DNA of 64,000 nucleotides from Lithospermum erythrorhizon. Taxonomy: Eukaryota > Streptophyta > Magnoliopsida > Boraginales > Boraginaceae. The stretch covers positions 579,409-643,408 of the forward strand of contig JADFUC010001567.1 in the NCBI GenBank assembly GCA_019722365.1, given 5' to 3'. Below are positions 1 through 12,540 of this stretch, piece by piece. Position 1 is the first letter of the stretch. The number at the start of each line of letters is the position of its first letter. Position numbers and translations under genes: made by a program. The notes beneath the pieces were generated by a model. The model was not told the DNA's origin, searched no databases, and saw only the letters and a program-made list of their open reading frames with translations.

Positions 1-762
1 CATACATAAAATCGAAGACATTACAATGACTTATTATTCCCCGGCGCATACTTAAAATGGAAAATTGTCGATAAATTATTACAATGACTTATAATTCCCG
101 CGTGCACGCACTCGCCTCCCGTACATAATTTTTATTAAGTGCCCAAATTGCTTGCATTTTACATTGGTGCGCCGAGGTTCCTCTCCCCTCGTGACATGAT
201 ACGCTTATCTCGGCCGCCCACTTTGTTAACCACCGGTGGCTTAATAATAATCCCGATAACATCTTCGGGGATGATATGAGTCCATTCACTAGGATGCTGA
301 ACTAAGGCATCGAATAGAGGTTAAAGACGTAAACTGTCAATTGTGTAGTACCTATAATGTAAAAACAGAATAAGACATTATTAAATTTAACTTAAAATAA
401 CACATTATAATACAATATAACACATTAACTTAAAATAACACATTATAATACAATATAACACATTATAATACAATATAACACATTAACTTAAAATAGCACA
501 TTTAACTTAAAATAACACAATATAATTTGGTACCTGGAACAAACAAAGGTAAATAGAACGCTATGCTCCCTCGCAGTCTCTAATGGCATGGACACAAGGA
601 ACTTGGCTTCACTTGGAAGACATTGCATGTACATTTTCTCAAATTAAGATCAACCGTAGCATCACGATGATACCATCAATCATATAAAACTGAAACGCAT
701 CAATTGGCAGACTTCTACGAGACTTGTCATCACGCTTGCCTAACGTTTTCTATACTTGGAGT
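1..762. other. AT-rich intergenic DNA
   Basis: No coding sequence is recognised here. The stretch contains a short tandem repeat (listed separately) and otherwise unremarkable AT-rich DNA leading up to the LTR that begins at 763. Confidence 0.5.
363..527. repeat. AT-rich tandem repeat, ~20/39-bp units
   Basis: Units of the form AACACATTATAATACAATAT alternate with AACTTAAAATA blocks several times, giving a mixed 20- and ~39-bp period. There is no coding potential. Confidence 0.7.
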
Positions 763-2280
763 TGTAACGACCGCCTGTACTCCCCCGAGGTCAGGGACCG
801 CCACCAACTCACAGATAATCGTATCACCAACGACGGATAACAATAAAAATGACTTCTTTACATCATAAATAAAACAATATAACTCGGCCCATCGGGCGAA
901 TTAACCAATAAGCATAACAACATTGAAAATCATAATATAAATACACATCAAACAATTTGTTATACAACTCGAGACAACAATAATGATTACATACAACAGA
1001 ACTTCAAGAAGATAAAAAATATGACTGTTGAGGTCTTCAAGCCACCATCGCCATCTTCGCTGGCACGCAATTTACCGGCCAATGCATATCGATCATCCGC
1101 AACCTAGGCATGAACGCCCGCCCATGGGAAGTTTCACTAAAAGCCGAAATAAAAATAAATAAGCACGTGTTTAACCTACCCGACGCACGGTCAAAGCACA
1201 CTTGGGGATTCCTCTACCTATTTAGAGACTATACCCTGCTATATTATTTTATAGTTACTTCGCCACAAAAATAAACTTTCTTATTGGCTTAACTAACACC
1301 AATAACTCACACTACATCAACAACTTACTCACAAAAAAGACACCTTTTAATTACAAAGAGGTATTTAACTATCTGTTATCTTTCAAGCATAGCTAATTCC
1401 CAATATAATATACACCTCAAACACACAATAATCCTTAAATATATATCTTAACCTCCTCATAACTCATGCATATACAACTCAATCACTATCTTTAGTTCAC
1501 TTTTAAAGTACTACTCCCCATTTTACAATCATACTCCTCCTATGACAACTAATGCCCTCATAAGACCTTCCAAATATATTTATTTCATTTATGATCGAGT
1601 AATATATCTTGAACCGTATAACCTAAGTACGTATTTATCTTCCCGTATTTCCACACGGAACTTATTTACTCATGGTATCGTGTCGTATAGATCAAGTACT
1701 TATATTCTAGCACATTTGAATCCATTTTCCACTATATAAATATCATCAACATCATCGATGTGACAAGACAAACTTCGCTTATAATTTCTCGCCTTAATGT
1801 TTCATTCCAAAGTATCTCATCCATTAGCCACTTAAGATATATGTAACATATTTAACAAAAGACAAGAATGCCGTAAGGCTACAATCAAAAAATAAATAAT
1901 CAGATTCCAAGAAAAAAATAGTTGCCGACAAGTGCCGATTTCTTAAAATGAAGTATAACCATCAAAGATCGCTGGCAAGACAACAACAAAAGATTAGAAT
2001 AGTCATCGAAGTCAAATATGAATAGCCATGTATACGTGATTTATCACAACATAATTCCACATGAAGTCTCGTATATAACACATGAATATATAATGTAGGT
2101 TCATAAGCAATAATAATCACCCAAATGAAATCACGTAGACTCAACAACGACTAAAACTCTAGTCATCAAACTCCTATCTCTCTCTCATATCCCCACCAAG
2201 ATACCATCCTCTAACGCGCATATACTCAACTGCCCACCTGCTAGGAATGGACAACAATCTCCGCACTTATGTAACAAAGA

Positions 2281-2740
2281 GTAAGCCAAAACCGCACTTT
2301 ATACACAAAGTATAAGGCACAATCGCACTTACACAAAGTGGCACACCGCACTTATACACAAAGTATAAGGCACACCGCACGCTATACCGTAGTATGTACA
2401 AACCGCACGCCTATACCGAGGCTGTGGCCACCTCGACACGCATACGCTGTCGATCAAAAAGAATCATGCCTCAGACGCTATACCGTAGTATGTGGCCACC
2501 TCGACAATGCATGAAAGCCATCAAAGATCATACCGCACGCTATACCGAGTATGTGGCCAAACCGCACGCTATACCGTAGTATGTGGCCACCGACAACGCA
2601 CACAAGAAAGTCGATCAAAGCAGAATCATACCGCACGCTATACCGTAGTATAGGCCACTGACAATGCACACAAAGAAAGCGACAAAGAGAATCATACCCA
2701 CGCCATACCGCAGATAAAATAATAGCCACACATCCCAAGT
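2281..2740 (-). repeat. Tandem repeat block inside LTR copy 1
   Basis: The motif CCGCACGCTATACCGTAGTA with a following TGTGGCCACC recurs about six times with variable spacers, next to CACTTATACACAAAGTATAA units. The same units occur reverse-complemented at 38150-38500 in LTR copy 2, so the array belongs to the LTR family. Confidence 0.75.
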
Positions 2741-3340
2741 AGCGAAAGCGAGAGTCACCTAATCCCCAAGAGTCCCAACTATGTCATATCCTAATACTCA
2801 AGTCACCCTCAAAATCACATAACTCCATCGAACACCTCTCAATAACCAACTACTTACTTCCAACAGCAAAGCATACAAAATTAATACATCACACAATTTA
2901 AATCAATCACAACCGCCGCGAAGTGCCACATAAATACCAGAAGTGCCTACAAAGCCACATAAATACCACAAGGCCGACAAGGCCACATAAATACCTAAAT
3001 ATAAGTTGGGAGTTCAGCCATCACTTACCCTCAAACCTTCAATGCCGCAGTATCAGAAGTCACATAATCATATTAGGCTCACATAATCGCATTAACCATT
3101 ACATGTATACCATTCCCCCAGAATTTATCACAAGGACATATACACCCATTCACACATAATTATATTACAGCACTGGTACACCCTTTACACATAATTATAA
3201 TACAAGATGTGTACACCATTTGAAAGAAGTACATAAGGTAATACACGCGAGATAAGTACTCACTGCTGGGCCTAACAGAAAACCTTCACGAAAGACAATC
3301 GCGTAATCCGCTCTTTTCCACGACAATCTCTAAACAACAC

Positions 3341-3903
3341 CTTTAAAGTATAATCAAGACCTACTATATAAATCGCTCTAAGATACATAACCAACTCTTA
3401 GGGGAACTATCTCTAAATGGTGTATAACTTGACGGATAAACTATCTAATTATAATCCCATCGACACAACCCAATCGATTCCCCGCTAAATTCCATCTTAT
3501 CTTCAAATTGACTTATAAGTTATTCTTAACTAATCATCAAGTCCATAATTAACAATCTATAATTCAAATATCAATTATAACTCAACCTCGAATTTAATTT
3601 TTTCAACATAACACTTTTAATCAATTTTAAATCACCAATTTAACATCATAACAACTATAATAAGGTCTCAATATAAATCTCCTACACATTTAAAGTCTTA
3701 TAAAATATCCATATAAAAAGTCAACCGAAAACCTAAAAGTCAACTTAATTACAACGCCCTCAACCCTAAATCACGAATTTCTCACTCAAATACGCCACAA
3801 CCCATAACCAACAAGATTTATCATAAAATTCAATTATGGAAAAGTCAACTAAAAGTCAATTATGTCAAAACCAAGAAATATCTCAAAGACTTGAAATTCT
3901 TAC
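3341..3903 (-). other. Intron-like segment inside LTR copy 1
   Basis: Read on the minus strand, sequence homologous to copy 2 stops at GAGTTAAG, is followed by GTAAGAATTT, runs ~563 bp of T-rich DNA, ends in TTTAAAG, and resumes at GTGTTG. Copy 2 has GAGTTAAG joined directly to GCGTTGATGG (near 37671-37686). The extra segment therefore has GT and AG borders exactly where the copies differ. No coding sequence is seen inside it. It may be an intron of the element transcript; a chance insertion or deletion is the alternative. Confidence 0.5.
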
Positions 3904-4599
3904 CTTAACTCAAGAGAACGACGGGTAATCCATATTCTGCTAAACGATCTGAAGCCTGAGCGACACCTAAGAGAGAAATGGAAGAAAATGTTCATGGGGG
4001 GGATGGAATATTTCGGCCACCAAGTGGAAAGAGGGAAATAAGATGATGTTGCTTTAGATACGCTGAGGATATGTATTAATAGATATTTTAAAAAACTCGA
4101 AACCTGCTCGGCTGCTAATTCTCCTATCGCATTTTGGCTCCACGAACCCGATTTCAAAAGATAAAATTTTCCATGGCAAACACTACTAAATTATAAATGA
4201 AATTCGCTCAAAAAAGTTTTACGAATAATATTATCGAAAAAATTATACTATTCCCTGTCCCCACCGCCGACCAAAATTTTTTTTTTTTTTTTTTTTTTTC
4301 GTAACGGGTTATTGCTGTGAGTCATCCAAGTTTGTCCACGCGACGCATCCCTATAACGATCGAAACCATTTCTTTAGAGCACCGTATGGGCCTCAACACG
4401 CCAACGATGTGAATTACCCGCTTCTTTCAATATATTCATTGACTCGACAATATTTGCGGTCATGACGTTATATCGCCTGTATGGAAAAACATCGTGCTCC
4501 ATTTTTCTTAGGATCAAAGATCCATAAGATAAACATACACATTTTTCTTAGCTGATCTTAACCCATGCATCGATTCCCTCAAAATCAAATTCTGTATGC

Positions 4600-5480
4600 C
4601 TTGCCTTAGTATATAAGAAACCTCCGTTTCACTTTATAACGAGCCGCAACATTCAAACCTGGGGATGGAACATGGTCTGCATACGTACCGAAACACTCCT
4701 GCATTAACATTAATCGATCGGATGCCGACGTATATAAACACAAGATCTTCCCGGTGCCCAACGACTTTTCGCAATTGTTAGAAAAACCAGGACCACGTCT
4801 CATCACTCTCCGTAGCCGCAACACCAAAAGCAATGGGGTATATTTGACGATTTCCGTCCATACCAATAGCAATGAACAATTTACCCCGGTACCGACCCTT
4901 CAAGAAACAAGCGTCAACAGCTATCACGGGACGTATGCTCGATTGAAAACCAGCAACACACGACCCCAAAGCCAAAAAACATTGTTTGAAACAACTATTC
5001 TCACTTAATTGATAAGTCGAATATGTTCCTGGATTTGACTTTTCTAACAACCAAAAGTATGCTGCCAATCTTGTATAGGATTCAGCAGCTCCACCACGGA
5101 CCAAATGCACCCCAATCTCTTTTGCTTTCCAAGCTTTCCAGTAACTAATGTTCACACCGTGTACTCGTTGTATGAACTCCCACGACAGCCCCATAATCGC
5201 CCTTCTTTTCACCACAGCAGCAATCGCCTGTGACGCTGCAACACCTCGACATCTCGGCTATCCCGAAATCCACCGAACACGATGCTCTTTAACATAGTAC
5301 CAAGACAACCCAATTACCGCCTTTCCGACTCTAGCACTATTAATCCTAAATGAGCATCCTTTGTCCACACATGAAACTCTAACTCTGATCCGGTCTGGAG
5401 TGTGTTATTCGAAACTCACAATTTGCTTTCTCATAGACACACATGTAAATCGAGAATCAATGATTCTTTGTTGTACCCAA
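4600..5480 (-). pseudogene. MULE (MuDR-type) transposase fragment
   Basis: This is a remnant of a Mutator-like transposase, which cuts and pastes MULE elements. From high to low coordinates the minus strand encodes the N-terminal DNA-binding module (RVRVSCVDKGCSFRIN, near 5330-5410) and then the catalytic core: SYTRLAAYFWLLEKSNPGTY, then VDACFLKGRYRGKL with the first catalytic Asp, then IGMDGNRQIYPIAFG and DETWSWFF. After SWFF (about 4778) the frame breaks and continues as a degraded DRLMLMQ..F segment to about 4606. The intact stretch is 145 residues, whereas full MULE transposases are roughly 600-800. Possible upstream coding with an acidic DEESANDEFDYDD segment lies at 5870-5960. The C-terminal zinc finger is missing and no terminal inverted repeats were found. 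The domain identity is secure; the element limits are not. Confidence 0.85.
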
Positions 5481-5589
5481 CAAGAAGTCCCCTGTGATCG
5501 TACATTAGAAATAATCATAGACGCTGTATTTTGTAAAGACAACGTTTCTATTTCAGATTGGGTCAAGCATTATACGCAATGCCACGGTA

Positions 5590-7560
5590 TAACAAATTAG
5601 AATATAGTAGAACATATTATATCATATTATAATAAATTATATATATTATAACATATTACAAGATATTATAACATTTTATAAGATATTAACTTTATATTAT
5701 ACAACGTCTCATATCTACCGCGCTGGTGAATAATGGGGCGGGGGCGGAGAATTGTTGGAGTGGAACATCTCTCCCTCCATTGGATCGGGAGAAGCATTTG
5801 TTGTCGAATCAACAAAAACGTTAAAATATGGCCAGATGCCCCCATCAAACGCATCACGATTACTGACTAAATCATCATAGGCAACGCATCATCGTAGTCA
5901 AATTCATCATTTGCACTCTCCTCATCATGAACATCGTCGGTATTGACATTATCATCAATATCTTTATCCGATGACCAGCTCTCAATATCATCTACCCTCT
6001 ACAGTGGAGATAGAAGAACAAACTTATTTTCATGTTCATTATTACAATATCGATGTACACTCCCGACTTCTCAAACGACGCGGCACTCCACAACCAGCAC
6101 GGGCCTTGTCAATTTTTTGATCACCAACCACCAAATTCCTTTTCTGGGTACTAATGCACAACGGGATCGGAACATCTCATCTACTATTCAACACAAATGC
6201 CGCCACATCCCCGATCTACGCTATATCATAAGGTGGTGATTTGTTTAGAGGGGTAACAATTCCATGCGCATAATTTCAACCACTTTTCTTGTTGACTAAT
6301 CCCGCTTGATACATATATCAACTCAAGTGAGTCTCGAATAAGCCGCGTAAATGAAACTTTGATGTACTTTGTCTTTTTTAGTGCTTCATATCTCCGCATA
6401 TCTCCTCATTCTTCCATTGGCCATTAAAATTGATCCGACAAGATAATCAAAGTTATCTCGATGTACTCATGATTATAACGTATTATAACATATTATAACG
6501 TATTATAACTTATTATACTGTGACATATTGTATTATACTATAACAAATTCTGTTATATGGTTACATAACGTATTATATAGTAATATAACATGTTATAGCA
6601 TAGTATATTATATTTGATTATATTAAGTTACTTTTACATATATGTAGCCTAGCAAACAAATGAACAAAAATATAAGGTCATGGATTCACCTAACTCAAAT
6701 CGATTGAAAAAACTAAGAAAAAATTAGAAATCTCTACCTTTATTCCCTTCCATAAAAATTGGTAGCAACTGTAGGGGCAAAAAACGTTTGATAAAGTTAG
6801 ATGTTTGTTTGTTTGAGGAAGTCAAGGAAAAAAAAGAAAAGAAAAGAGAAAAAAGATGAATCGCGCGAAGAAGAATGAACTGAAATGAGAAGTGGGAAAA
6901 AAAAGAGAAAGTGGGAAGTTAAGACTAATGAATCGGGTAGGGAAGCTGTATTGATTGATTTTAATGAGGGGTAAATTAGTCATTTCATATCCAATTTGTG
7001 GTATTTTGTTAATAAAAAAGATTTTGTGTGTTGTGGCAAATAAGAGGGTTGACTTGTGGTATTCTTCAAAATTTCTCTGAGCCCGCGCGCAATTGGGGTA
7101 AAGTGGAGGCGAAAAGTGGTAAAAAAGGATGGAGGTTATTTTAGTTTTATACTTTACTCTAGGTACAAAATAGTAAATTTACTGTAACATAGTTATTTTA
7201 TTATGTGTTTCAGGTAATATAGTTATTTTATTACGATTTTGTTGAAAATTAGTCTAGCTGCCAAAGGTTACTAGACAACAAAAAGAAAGTTTAGGTCTGC
7301 CCAGAAAATTGGGGTTTACAAAGATCAAATACAAGACCATATGTAGTACCATGTAGAGATAATTCAGGCCGGGCCAATGTGCTCAAAATTAAACAATACA
7401 GTGACAAACAATTAATTACTTATTTTTTATGAGTTGAACTTTTGAAGATGTTGACGCGAATAATGATTAAAAGAATCAAATCTTATCAATTTTAATAACA
7501 ACGGCCATTTGCGAAGATATATTACAAGCATTTATACGAGCGATAGAAACTCTTTTAGCC
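5590..7560. other. AT-rich DNA with short tandem repeats
   Basis: TATTATAACATATTA-type repeats occur at about 5600-5700 and 6480-6610. The rest, including purine-rich 6770-6920, shows no recognisable gene. The part up to about 6240 may be degraded 5' sequence of the MULE. Confidence 0.4.
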
Positions 7561-7567
7561 ATGCAAA

Positions 7568-8066
7568 CTAGTGACGCTGCGGCCGGGCGAACTGAACCCG
7601 CCCGTCGAATCTTGCCTCGAAAAATGATCCGGTTAGAATCGATCCGTCCGATTCAATGTCGATCCGATCCAAACGATCCGACCGGCATTTGAAACCGATC
7701 CGGACCGATAACCGAAACCGGATCCGAATTGTTATTTTTTTGTATTAGGTTTAACTATTTTTTAGTATTTTCGAATTGTTAAATATGCTTTAATTAGTTT
7801 ATTTTCGATTTTTTGTATTAGGTTTAATTATTTTTTCCCCATTTCGAATTGTTAAATATGTTTTAATTAGTGTATTGCCAGATTTTCGCCTGGGATACGA
7901 ATTACGCTTTCTGATACGAAGTTTCGATTTCTGATATCCTGAACCTAAGCTGGATAATACCGGACCGACCGACATGACAATGAATGAATTTGCCCTATCC
8001 TATCCGAATTTTTACCCGACTGCTTCGGTCCGGTTCCGGATGGATCAAACAAGAACCGGCCCTGCC
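7568..8066. mobile_element. Candidate hAT-like MITE with CCGGTCCG/CCGATCC subterminal motifs
   Basis: Both ends are rich in GGTCCGGTTC/CGATCCGG-type motifs in opposite orientations. The outer ends, GCGGCCGGGCGAAC and GAACCGGCCCTGC, are imperfect inverted repeats. The centre contains a 76-bp direct duplication (from about 7735 and 7811) built on TTTTTTGTATTAGGTTTAA. There is no ORF. This arrangement is typical of non-autonomous hAT elements, but no target duplication was confirmed. Confidence 0.4.
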
Positions 8067-8294
8067 TGAGTGGTTGAAAAACCGTCCGATCCGGGACCGG
8101 TAACAGCACTATTATGCAACCAGAACAATTTTAACACATTTAACTTCTCCACACAACTGTCCCTGCATAACTGCATGATATCTAAACTAACTCACAAACT
8201 TGAACACTTAGGAAATTTCTCATTACTGCTTATGATTATTTTTATGGATATGTATGTCTATGATAACTCTGTGCTAACATTACAAGCTTAAAGG

Positions 8295-9723
8295 CTAATT
8301 TGCAATTCTGCAATCCCTTCTCACTTCTTGGCCTCCAGTAATGCTGCTCATCCTGATCATGGAATTAGCAAAAGCCTTATAGAAAGCTTCTTTCGAAGAT
8401 GCATATTTATTGACCAAACTTTTAGTCTTTGGATGAGCTAGCAAAGCCTGATCTGATGAAAATAGACCTTTGTTTTGGAGAATTTGCTTGTAATATGTGT
8501 TGTCGAAAACTGTCGAAGAAGGGTCCATGGATGTCCCTGCATTCTTAGCCTTATTTTTCCCTGAGCAAATGCTCCTTAGGCTTCCTGCCAAAGATGGATG
8601 AATCGAAGGATCTATATCGTGTGTGGAATTAAAATTTTGGATCCTGTTCTGGAACGAGGAGCAATGTGAGAAACCTAGAGTATGCCCTCCTACAGGAAAA
8701 AAATAGTGAGGCAATGAGTTAATTAATGATAAGATTAACAGAGAAATATAAATTGTACTGAATTAATCTGATCAAATATATGAGTAACGTAGCTTAATAT
8801 TTATAGATACGATATGAGAAACCTATGGTAATTTTTTATTTTTTTTCACCTGAAAGTGCTACTAGGTCGTCTGTCGATAGACCTCTCTGTGAGAAGCTCT
8901 GTTGCAACTGGGATAAGTCGAACGTTGGAGATGGCAGTTTGCTGGTTTCACTGGCCCTTGATACTCTTCCATCTTTTCGCCCTTTTGGGACGTCCCAATA
9001 TGGTCCGCCAGCCTGTGACATTAGCTAGATTATACCTCTAGAATATTTGATGAACATATAATATTTCTTCCTCAGGGGATATAACAATTGATGAGAACAT
9101 GCAAAAAGCAGAAATAAATAGGACTGGAATACTTTCTGTTGTATAAACAATTAAGAAATGATCTTTTGATTCCCCTAACAATTGAAACTTAAATGTTGAG
9201 TGATCAATAATGTTTGGATTTCTTACAGCTACTACTGCATCTCTTGCAGCCAAAGCTAGAATATCAGCGCAGGAGACTATGCCCGGGCACAGAGCCTCGA
9301 CGGCTTTTTTTGCAGCATCGATGACAAAAAATGCATGCAGAGAAAGGTTTGCTGGCCCATCCTTCTCTGCTGTATTTTTCTTCGAGTTAAGCAGCACCGA
9401 AGCATCACATCCCCTGAATACAGACATTGTGAATTTAATCAGAGTCTTAGACAAATGAAAACTCAGATTTCTAGAGGGGTTGTTACTAAATAAAATGTGA
9501 TAAAATGAATTCAATTTACCCTGATGAAACAGTCATGGAAATGCAGCCTAAGCAATGCAGCAGGAATCGTGTTATCTTTCTTCGTCGCATCCCTCACAAT
9601 CTTCGTGATGGCATATTCTGCAGTTGGACATGTATTCTGGTAGTAATTTGAGCTTAGTGCACTCAATTTGGGGGTGACTAATGATACAAAGAGTATGATC
9701 AACACTGAAGCAACAAGAGCCAT
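8295..9723 (-). CDS. Class III peroxidase, peroxidase-64-like (four exons; possible frameshift at intron 1)
   Basis: This is a secreted haem peroxidase that oxidises phenolics with H2O2; the closest relatives I recall are the PER64 group linked to lignin and Casparian strip formation. Exons are 9723-9520, 9413-9227, 9012-8850 and 8689-8295, about 315 residues, normal for the family. Exon 1 encodes a signal peptide ([20 protein letters not shown]), then the mature start NYYQNTCP and the distal haem motif [12 protein letters not shown]. Exon 2 has [14 protein letters not shown] and [14 protein letters not shown]. Exon 3 has [15 protein letters not shown]. Exon 4 has the proximal-His motif [17 protein letters not shown] and the C-terminal DC. 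Introns 2 and 3 are canonical and in frame. At intron 1 the donor AGG|GTAAAT and acceptor TTCAG|GGGATGT leave one G too many, which gives an immediate stop under GT-AG splicing. It is therefore a recent null allele, non-canonically spliced, or a sequence error. Confidence 0.93.
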
Positions 9724-9802
9724 TGTTGTATGAATTGATAATATTTCTTAGCTATTTGATTGTTATTTGCTGAGTGATGGTTCAGTATGGGAAAGAAAGA
9801 AA

Positions 9803-9813
9803 CATATTTATAG
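9803..9813 (-). promoter_or_regulatory. TATA box of the peroxidase gene
   Basis: CTATAAATATG on the minus strand lies 80-90 bp upstream of the peroxidase ATG, a normal plant TATA position. Confidence 0.65.
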
Positions 9814-9829
9814 ATGAATTATATGGAAT

Positions 9830-12540
9830 CTGGAGACATTATTATTAGTGCTATTGAATTGTTACCTCTAGCTGGGAATTTGGTACATTTTGTATGATAA
9901 TTGAAAAATGTAGTAAGTTTGAAGCAACCATAACATAAATAGTTACTGTTCATGTCACCTCAATTGATTTGCATAATCCTCATTTATCTGTAATTTTATC
10001 TCGAGGAGTTGTAAAGAAATGCATAAAATAAAATTCTTGATCTGAGAAACGGAGTATTTCCTATAATTCTTTTTAACTGACGTTTTAATTCTAATATTGA
10101 GTCAAAACCTTGGACCATAGAATATGATTCAATTAAAAAGAAAAGAAGGTTGTTAAGTGATTTTCTTGAATTTTTGTTCGAGCTTTTCTGTAGGAGCTTA
10201 TAGATAAAGTTTACTACACAAATAAATAATTTTTAGTATAAGCTTTTTCTTTTTGGGTGAAAAATACTGAATTAAATATTTTAGGTTAATGACTTTTATA
10301 CTCTAAATTTTGATTATGACATTTCATTGCTTTGTTTTTTCTCATCAACTTTTACATTAAAATTAATAAAGTATTATTATCACATAGTGGAGTGTAAAAA
10401 TTATTGGTCATATTTTAAAGTACTAGGTAATTGAGAAATTCGGGTAGGAACAAATATTTTGATATTGAAATTAAAATAATAATGAAAGAAAATCAGAAGG
10501 ATGCTTGGAGCAGGGTGATTGGGGGAGGTAAAATGGATCGTCAATTAGTTATGAGAGACCTTACCTTTGTAATTATGGGTTTTCTCTGTTTGCTGGAAGG
10601 AATAATTGTGCTAAAAACATTCCTGTTGGGAGTGTAAGTTGGACCAACCAATTGATGCTGGGAAAAAGGCTTGAAAAGTTTTGCAAGGACAACAAATTCA
10701 CTACTTACTCAGTATTACATGCTCATAGAAACTGATTGATTAAAATCACTTCTAATATGGATGGAATTTCATTCACCTTTCTTTGGGAAATGAGAATTAT
10801 CTTTTTTTTTTTTGCAAAATTCATTTTTACGTTCTATCGTGAAAAGATTATAATAAATTTTTAATTTTGGTTAACACAATTATCTTTAAAATAAAATTTA
10901 ACGGGGTTGTTAATATGATATATATCAATAACTAGAAGTTTGATACTTGATTACATTATTAAGTGGTTGAGAACTTGGCCAATACCAATCAGGAGAAACT
11001 AAGTGAATAAAATAAATAATAAATAATATACATTTGGAGGTATGTCAATTATGTCATGTCTATGTTAGTTAGAGCAGAAGTAGGGTCAATAATTTTGGTT
11101 GTGGAAAAAAACTTGATTATCAGCAAACTTTAGTTACATTTGATCATCAAAAATTGAGCTATCTTTTTGTTGGCGTGCATGTCCACTTTAACAAAGCATA
11201 ATACTTACTCGTCTGGCCTGGCTATGATACTCCCATCTGCAAGAGAATTTTTCTTTGGTGGATCATTGGATCCTTTCCCAACAAAAGGGTAAATCTTATG
11301 ATTTTGTTCAATAGTTCAAGAAATGCTCCAAAAAAGAAGAAGATAATTAGAGTCTAAAAGCATTTATACAACAATAAAGGACATCTTGAAGTGAGTTTTT
11401 TATTTAGACTAATTGATCTTATTAAATGAATTGTTTGTTGACATTAAAGTATTGTGGATATACCCACACCAAAATGCAGAGTCTAGAACCACAAGGCATT
11501 CACTAGTCACTAGTACTCTATTAATAAGTTTATTTTGATGTTTTTATATTTTATATTTTTCATATGTGCTTTTATGGAGATCAATCGTGATTTCATTATA
11601 CTATATCGGATACATTTGAATTCAAATTTTTTAATTATTTTTTTGTATATTTTTTAAAGGAGTAAGATATTTATTTCGGTGATTTATCACTAATATTGTG
11701 AGATTATGAGTAGCTAAATGCCCATTTCGTGCTCGACGAAATATTCCACTCAAAATCAGTCCGAAAATTAATCGAACTTGACTTGAATACCATCTCTTAC
11801 TTGATACTAAAAACAACAGAATAATTACCCTACTCGATAATGTACCTATCCCATCAGGTAACCCGATACCATTCGAACTTGACTCGTTAATAACCTAAAC
11901 TCTATAAAACCCAATTTGGATCGAGTTTGTTTTGACAAAACGATGGAGTTGGCAATTAATGCTTTGACCCGTAGGAGAAATTCTTGACCGGGTCGATAGA
12001 TTACAAATCTAATAGCTTAATGGACCAAACATGGAACACTTCAAAAGGAGCCATAATTACCCGTAAGGATAGTCAAAGGTGAGAAGGTCATGAGTTCAAT
12101 TTCTCCTATCAATACTTTTTTAGTCGAACTTGTTAAGCGAGACTTGTCTAGTGTGATTTACTTGACTAACCTGATTTGCAGATTATTATGTCAGTCCAAG
12201 GTATATCCAGTACATACTCGACGAGTAGTGATTGTGGATATCTTTACCCAAAAAAATAAAAATAAATTAGCCATACTTGTTGTAATGTAAGAGTTATGTT
12301 CACTATGATCCAATTAGTGGGCAATTCAAGACCCAATACAGTAATTAGTTTTAGGCATAAGGAAACGATCAATAGACGAAACCAGAGTAATATAACAGGC
12401 AATAAACACCATTATATTCATATTTTTAAATTAATGTGAGAAAGAAAAAATGGCGACCTTCAACAAACTAGAACCCCCCCCCTCCCCCCTTAAAATTTAG
12501 ACTTTGAAGAAATAATGATATGGATTTAATGATTTCTTGA
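9830..12540. other. Intergenic DNA without recognised genes
   Basis: AT-rich sequence with no protein similarity I can recognise. A C-rich run lies at 12472-12488. A short open stretch at 10431-10637 shows no known motif and is not called as a gene. Confidence 0.5.

Larger units (their letters stand above)
763..4316 (-). mobile_element. Tekay/Del-like Ty3-Gypsy LTR, copy 1 (solo or remnant)
   Basis: On the minus strand this block ends in GGTCGTTACA (plus strand TGTAACGACC at 763), the terminal form common in Tekay/Del-type Ty3/Gypsy LTRs. It aligns in pieces, in inverted orientation, with 37268-39344: the poly-A start and ATTTTGGTCGG block near 4270-4310, the GAGAGAAATGGAA block near 3970, the AGTACTTATCTC-type block near 3253 (reversed), the tandem block at 2281-2740, and the terminus. 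It is ~1.5 kb longer than copy 2, partly because of the 563-bp intron-like segment at 3341-3903. No primer binding site or pol is adjacent, so it is a solo or orphan LTR. Family placement rests on the termini and length alone. The 5' terminus (near 4316) is degraded. Confidence 0.6.

Noticed and set aside
2394..2738. Open frames on both strands over the 2.4-2.7 kb repeats
   Set aside because: They are by-products of a tandem repeat inside an LTR; the protein sequence is repetitive and matches nothing.
5943..6239. 98-residue plus-strand frame
   Set aside because: Low-complexity Ser/Thr-rich sequence opposite the probable 5' region of the MULE; no domain.
10431..10637. Open frame reading KENQKDAWSRVIGGGKMDR
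   Set aside because: It looked gene-like at first, but I could match no family and found no splice context.
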